Part shown: piece by piece, positions 61,033-64,000 of the stretch
How the letters are laid out: each line of letters begins with the position of its first letter
Numbering within the stretch: position 1 is the first letter of the stretch
Assembly (NCBI GenBank): GCA_030683705.1
Contig: JAUXPP010000149.1
Location: 1-64,000, forward strand
Source of the DNA: Polaromonas sp.
GTDB taxonomy: Bacteria; Pseudomonadota; Gammaproteobacteria; Burkholderiales; Burkholderiaceae_C
Direction: 5' to 3'
DNA: 64,000 nucleotides
Made by a program: the position numbers and the translations under genes
The notes under the pieces: model-generated
Databases searched by the model: none
Told to the model about the DNA's origin: nothing
The model's input: the letters and a program-made list of their open reading frames with translations, nothing else

Positions 61033-61803
61033 TCAATGGGTGCTCGCGCCCAGGTAGGCCTCGATCACCTTCTCGTTCTTCTGCACCGAGGCCGGCGTGC
61101 CTTCGGCGATCTGCTTGCCGTAGTCGAGCACGGTGACGCGGTCGCACAGCCCCATCACCAGCTTCACGTCGTGCTCGATCAGCAGGATGGTGCGGCCGTC
61201 CTTGCGGATGCGGTCGATCAGCTCGCGCAGCACCACCTTCTCGGTGGCGTTCATGCCGGCGGCGGGCTCGTCCAGCGCGATGAGCTTGGGGTCGGTGGCC
61301 AGCGCGCGTGCAATCTCGAGCCGGCGCTGGTCGCCGTAGCTCAGCGTGCGCGCCTTGAAGTCGGCGTACTTGCCGATGCCCACGTAGTCCAGCAGTTCCT
61401 GCGAACGCTGCACGATGGCGGCCTCTTCGGCCTTGAAGCTGGCGGTGCGGAAGATGGCGCCGCCCAGGCCCGAATGGGTGCGCACGTGGCGGCCGACCAT
61501 CACGTTTTCCAGCGCCGTCATCTCGGCGAAGAGGCGGATGTTCTGGAAGGTGCGCGCGATGCCGGCCTTGGCCACCTCGTGCACGGCGCTGGGCTTGTAG
61601 GGCGCGCCGCCCAGCTCGAAGCTGCCCGAGTCGGGAATGTAGAGCCCGGTGATGACGTTGAAGAAGGTGGTCTTGCCGGCGCCGTTGGGGCCGATCAGGC
61701 CATAGACCTGGCCGGCCTCGATGGTGATGCCGACGTCGGAAAGCGCCTGCAGCCCGCCGAAGCGCTTGCTGACGCCCTGGACCTTGAGTACGGTTGATGC
61801 CAT
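61033..61803 (-). CDS. livG: Branched-chain amino acid ABC transporter ATP-binding protein
   Basis: GPNGAGKTTFFNVITGLY, LSYGDQRRLEIARALATDPKLIALDEPAAGMN. Confidence 0.93.
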   Translation of the reverse strand: MASTVLKVQGVSKRFGGLQALSDVGITIEAGQVYGLIGPNGAGKTTFFNVITGLYIPDSGSFELGGAPYKPSAVHEVAKAGIARTFQNIRLFAEMTALENVMVGRHVRTHSGLGGAIFRTASFKAEEAAIVQRSQELLDYVGIGKYADFKARTLSYGDQRRLEIARALATDPKLIALDEPAAGMNATEKVVLRELIDRIRKDGRTILLIEHDVKLVMGLCDRVTVLDYGKQIAEGTPASVQKNEKVIEAYLGASTH

Positions 61804-61816
61804 GGCGGGGCCCCTT

Positions 61817-62896
61817 TCAGCGCACCGCGCGTGGCACGGCCTTGCCGTGTTCGCGCGCCGGCCACAGCCCTCTTGGGCGCGACAGCATGATGGCGATCAT
61901 CGCCACCGCGATCAGCAGCTGGCGCAGGATGGAGGCATCGAGCCTGCCGCCGGACATCTGCTGCAGCGGCCCGGCGACGTAGCGCAGCACCTCGGGCAAG
62001 GCGGCCAACATCACGGCGCCCAGGATGACACCTGGCAGGTGGCCCATGCCGCCCAGCACGACCATGGCCACGATGAGCACACTTTCCTGCAGGCTGAAGC
62101 TTTCGGGCGAGACGAAGCCCTGGAAGGCCGCGAACATCGAGCCCGAGACGCCGCCGAAGGTGGCGCCCATACCGAAGGCCAGCAGCTTCATGTTGCGCGT
62201 GTTGATGCCCATGGCCTTGGCGGCGATCTCGTCTTCGCGGATGGCCATCCAGGCGCGGCCGATGCGGCTGGTTTCCAGCCGGTGGCAGATGACGACGCTG
62301 ATCACCACCAGCAGCAGGAAAAGGTAGTAGTACAGCACCACCGAACTGATGCGGTAGCTGCCGATCTCTATGGCCTGGCCGAAGCTGAAGCCGAAGAGGT
62401 TCATGGAGTCGATGCGGTCCAGACCCCGCGGCCCGTTGGTGATGTTCACCGGGTGCTCGAGGTTGTTCATGAAGACGCGGATGATCTCGCCGAAGCCCAG
62501 CGTGACGATGGCCAGGTAGTCGCCCCGCAGCTTCAGCACCGGCATGCCCAGCAGCACGCCGGCCAGCGCCGCCAGGCCGGCCGCCAGGGGGATCACCGCC
62601 CACACCGGCGTGTGCATGCCGTTGGGCAGCAGGTTCGCGATCCACTCGAAGTTCTCGACCAGGTGCGGGCTGGCGAGCAGCGCGTACATGTAGGCGCCCA
62701 CCGCGTAGAACGCGACATAGCCCAGGTCGAGCAGGCCGGCGTAGCCGACCACGATGTTCAGCCCCAGCGCCAGCAGCACGTACAGCAGCGACAGCGACAG
62801 GATGCGCACCCAGCCCTGGCCGAAGTACTGCGCCACCAGCGGCAACGCCAGCAGCGCCAGCGCGGCGATGAAAAAAACGAGGATCTTCTTGTTCAT
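61817..62896 (-). CDS. livM: Branched-chain amino acid ABC transporter permease
   Basis: Multi-TM; LNIVVGYAGLLDLGYVAFYAVGAYMYAL. Confidence 0.92.
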   Translation of the reverse strand: MNKKILVFFIAALALLALPLVAQYFGQGWVRILSLSLLYVLLALGLNIVVGYAGLLDLGYVAFYAVGAYMYALLASPHLVENFEWIANLLPNGMHTPVWAVIPLAAGLAALAGVLLGMPVLKLRGDYLAIVTLGFGEIIRVFMNNLEHPVNITNGPRGLDRIDSMNLFGFSFGQAIEIGSYRISSVVLYYYLFLLLVVISVVICHRLETSRIGRAWMAIREDEIAAKAMGINTRNMKLLAFGMGATFGGVSGSMFAAFQGFVSPESFSLQESVLIVAMVVLGGMGHLPGVILGAVMLAALPEVLRYVAGPLQQMSGGRLDASILRQLLIAVAMIAIMLSRPRGLWPAREHGKAVPRAVR

Positions 62897-62909
62897 CGGC
62901 GCCGCCTCC

Positions 62910-63833
62910 TCAAGCCCGGTCCGCGACACGTTCGCCGAGCAGGCCCGAAGGCCTGAGCGTCAGCACGAGGATGAGCGCGACGAAGGCGAAGATGTCGGCG
63001 TAATGGCTGCCCAGCACGCCGCCGGTGAGCGCGCCGAGGTAGCCCGCGCCCAGCGCCTCCACCAGCCCCAGCAGCAGCCCGCCGACGACGGCGCCGGCCA
63101 GGTTGCCGATGCCACCCAGCACCGCGGCCGTGAAGGCCTTCAGCCCCGGCAGGAAACCCATGCTGTGCTGCACGGTGCCGTAGTTCGCGGCCCACATCAC
63201 GCCGGCCACGGCGGCCAGCGCGGCGCCGATGATGAAGGTGGCGCTGATCACCATGTCCGGCTTCACGCCCATCAGCGCGGCCACGCGCGGGTTCTCGGCC
63301 GTGGCGCGCATCGCGCGGCCCAGCTTGGTGCGGTTCACCAGGTACATCAGGCCGGCCAGCATCACCGCCGTGACGCCAAGGATCAGGCATTGGGTGACGG
63401 TGATCACCGGGCCGCCCAGGTCGATAGGTTCGTTGGGCAGCAGCAGCGGATAAGGCTTGGGGTTGGGCTTCCAGATGATCATCGCCAGCGTCTGCAGCAG
63501 CAGGCTCACACCCATCGCGGTGATCAAAGGCGCCAGCCTGGGCGCACTTCGAAGTGGCCGGTAGGCCAGCTTCTCTATCGTGAAGTTCAGCGTCGCGCAG
63601 ACGATGATGGCGCAGACCAGCGAGAACAGCATGATCAGCCAGCCCGGCATGCCGGAATCGGCCAGCGCCGAGACGATGCTCCAGCTCGTGAGCGCGCCCA
63701 CCATCAGCACCTCGCCGTGCGCGAAGTTGATGAGGTTGATGATGCCGTAGACCATCGTGTAGCCCAGCGCCACCAGCGCGTACATCGCGCCGAGCACCAG
63801 GCCGTTGATGATCTGCTGGAAAAAGGTTTCCAT
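62910..63833 (-). CDS. livH: Branched-chain amino acid ABC transporter permease
   Basis: QIINGLVLGAMYALVALGYTMVYGIINLINFAHGEVLMVGA. Confidence 0.94.
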   Translation of the reverse strand: METFFQQIINGLVLGAMYALVALGYTMVYGIINLINFAHGEVLMVGALTSWSIVSALADSGMPGWLIMLFSLVCAIIVCATLNFTIEKLAYRPLRSAPRLAPLITAMGVSLLLQTLAMIIWKPNPKPYPLLLPNEPIDLGGPVITVTQCLILGVTAVMLAGLMYLVNRTKLGRAMRATAENPRVAALMGVKPDMVISATFIIGAALAAVAGVMWAANYGTVQHSMGFLPGLKAFTAAVLGGIGNLAGAVVGGLLLGLVEALGAGYLGALTGGVLGSHYADIFAFVALILVLTLRPSGLLGERVADRA

Positions 63834-64000
63834 CGAGGAGGGACTCCGGTTGCCGCGGCCGCCGCGGGCTGACGGGACACATGCAAGAAGCCGGCCGCGT
63901 CAGCCCCGACAGACCCGGGGTGCGGCGGCATTCTAGGTGTCGTGCCACAGCGCATTGAGAGGGAGTTACCCCCTCGACAGGCGCAGGATCCGCCGCTGCA

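Overview
GC-rich betaproteobacterial chromosome segment (Burkholderiales, probably Comamonadaceae; organism inferred from gene order and gene style only). It is interrupted by a compact ~25.2 kb genomic island. Backbone left: urease operon (ureB end, ureC, GNAT, ureE, ureF, ureG), a small accessory patch, tRNA-Ser, L,D-transpeptidase, OMP, hemW, rdgB, rph, PP2C/STK pair, yicC, gmk, rpoZ, spoT, greB. Backbone right: tRNA-Met, hrcA, nadK, recN, rapZ, mutY, dynamin-like GTPase, mutM, TPR protein, lolB, ispE, tRNA-Gln, prs, rplY, pth, livFGMH. The island (about 19438-44627) sits in the 3' half of a tRNA-Arg(ACG) gene. It is bounded by a 46-bp perfect direct repeat, carries a P4-type integrase, and has TTCGGACAC arm-type repeats at both ends. 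Its cargo looks like a defence island: (i) a tightly overlapping operon of SNF2 helicase, 75-aa ORF, SMC/Rad50-like ATPase with zinc-hook CPVC plus C-terminal HEPN-like and zinc-ribbon motifs, type III-like DNA methyltransferase, and type III-like Res helicase-nuclease; (ii) a NACHT NTPase; (iii) an EVE-like/HNH putative type IV restriction enzyme; (iv) a controller-protein-like XRE regulator with C-box-like operators but no type II R-M partner; (v) a nested ~2.5 kb module with a truncated tyrosine recombinase and a papain/C39-like protein; (vi) P4-satellite-like parts (AlpA, primase-helicase, integrase fragment). The best candidate for an undescribed system is the five-gene operon (25611-35763), particularly its zinc-hook/HEPN ATPase. 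All functional calls come from reading motifs in the translations; no database search was run.
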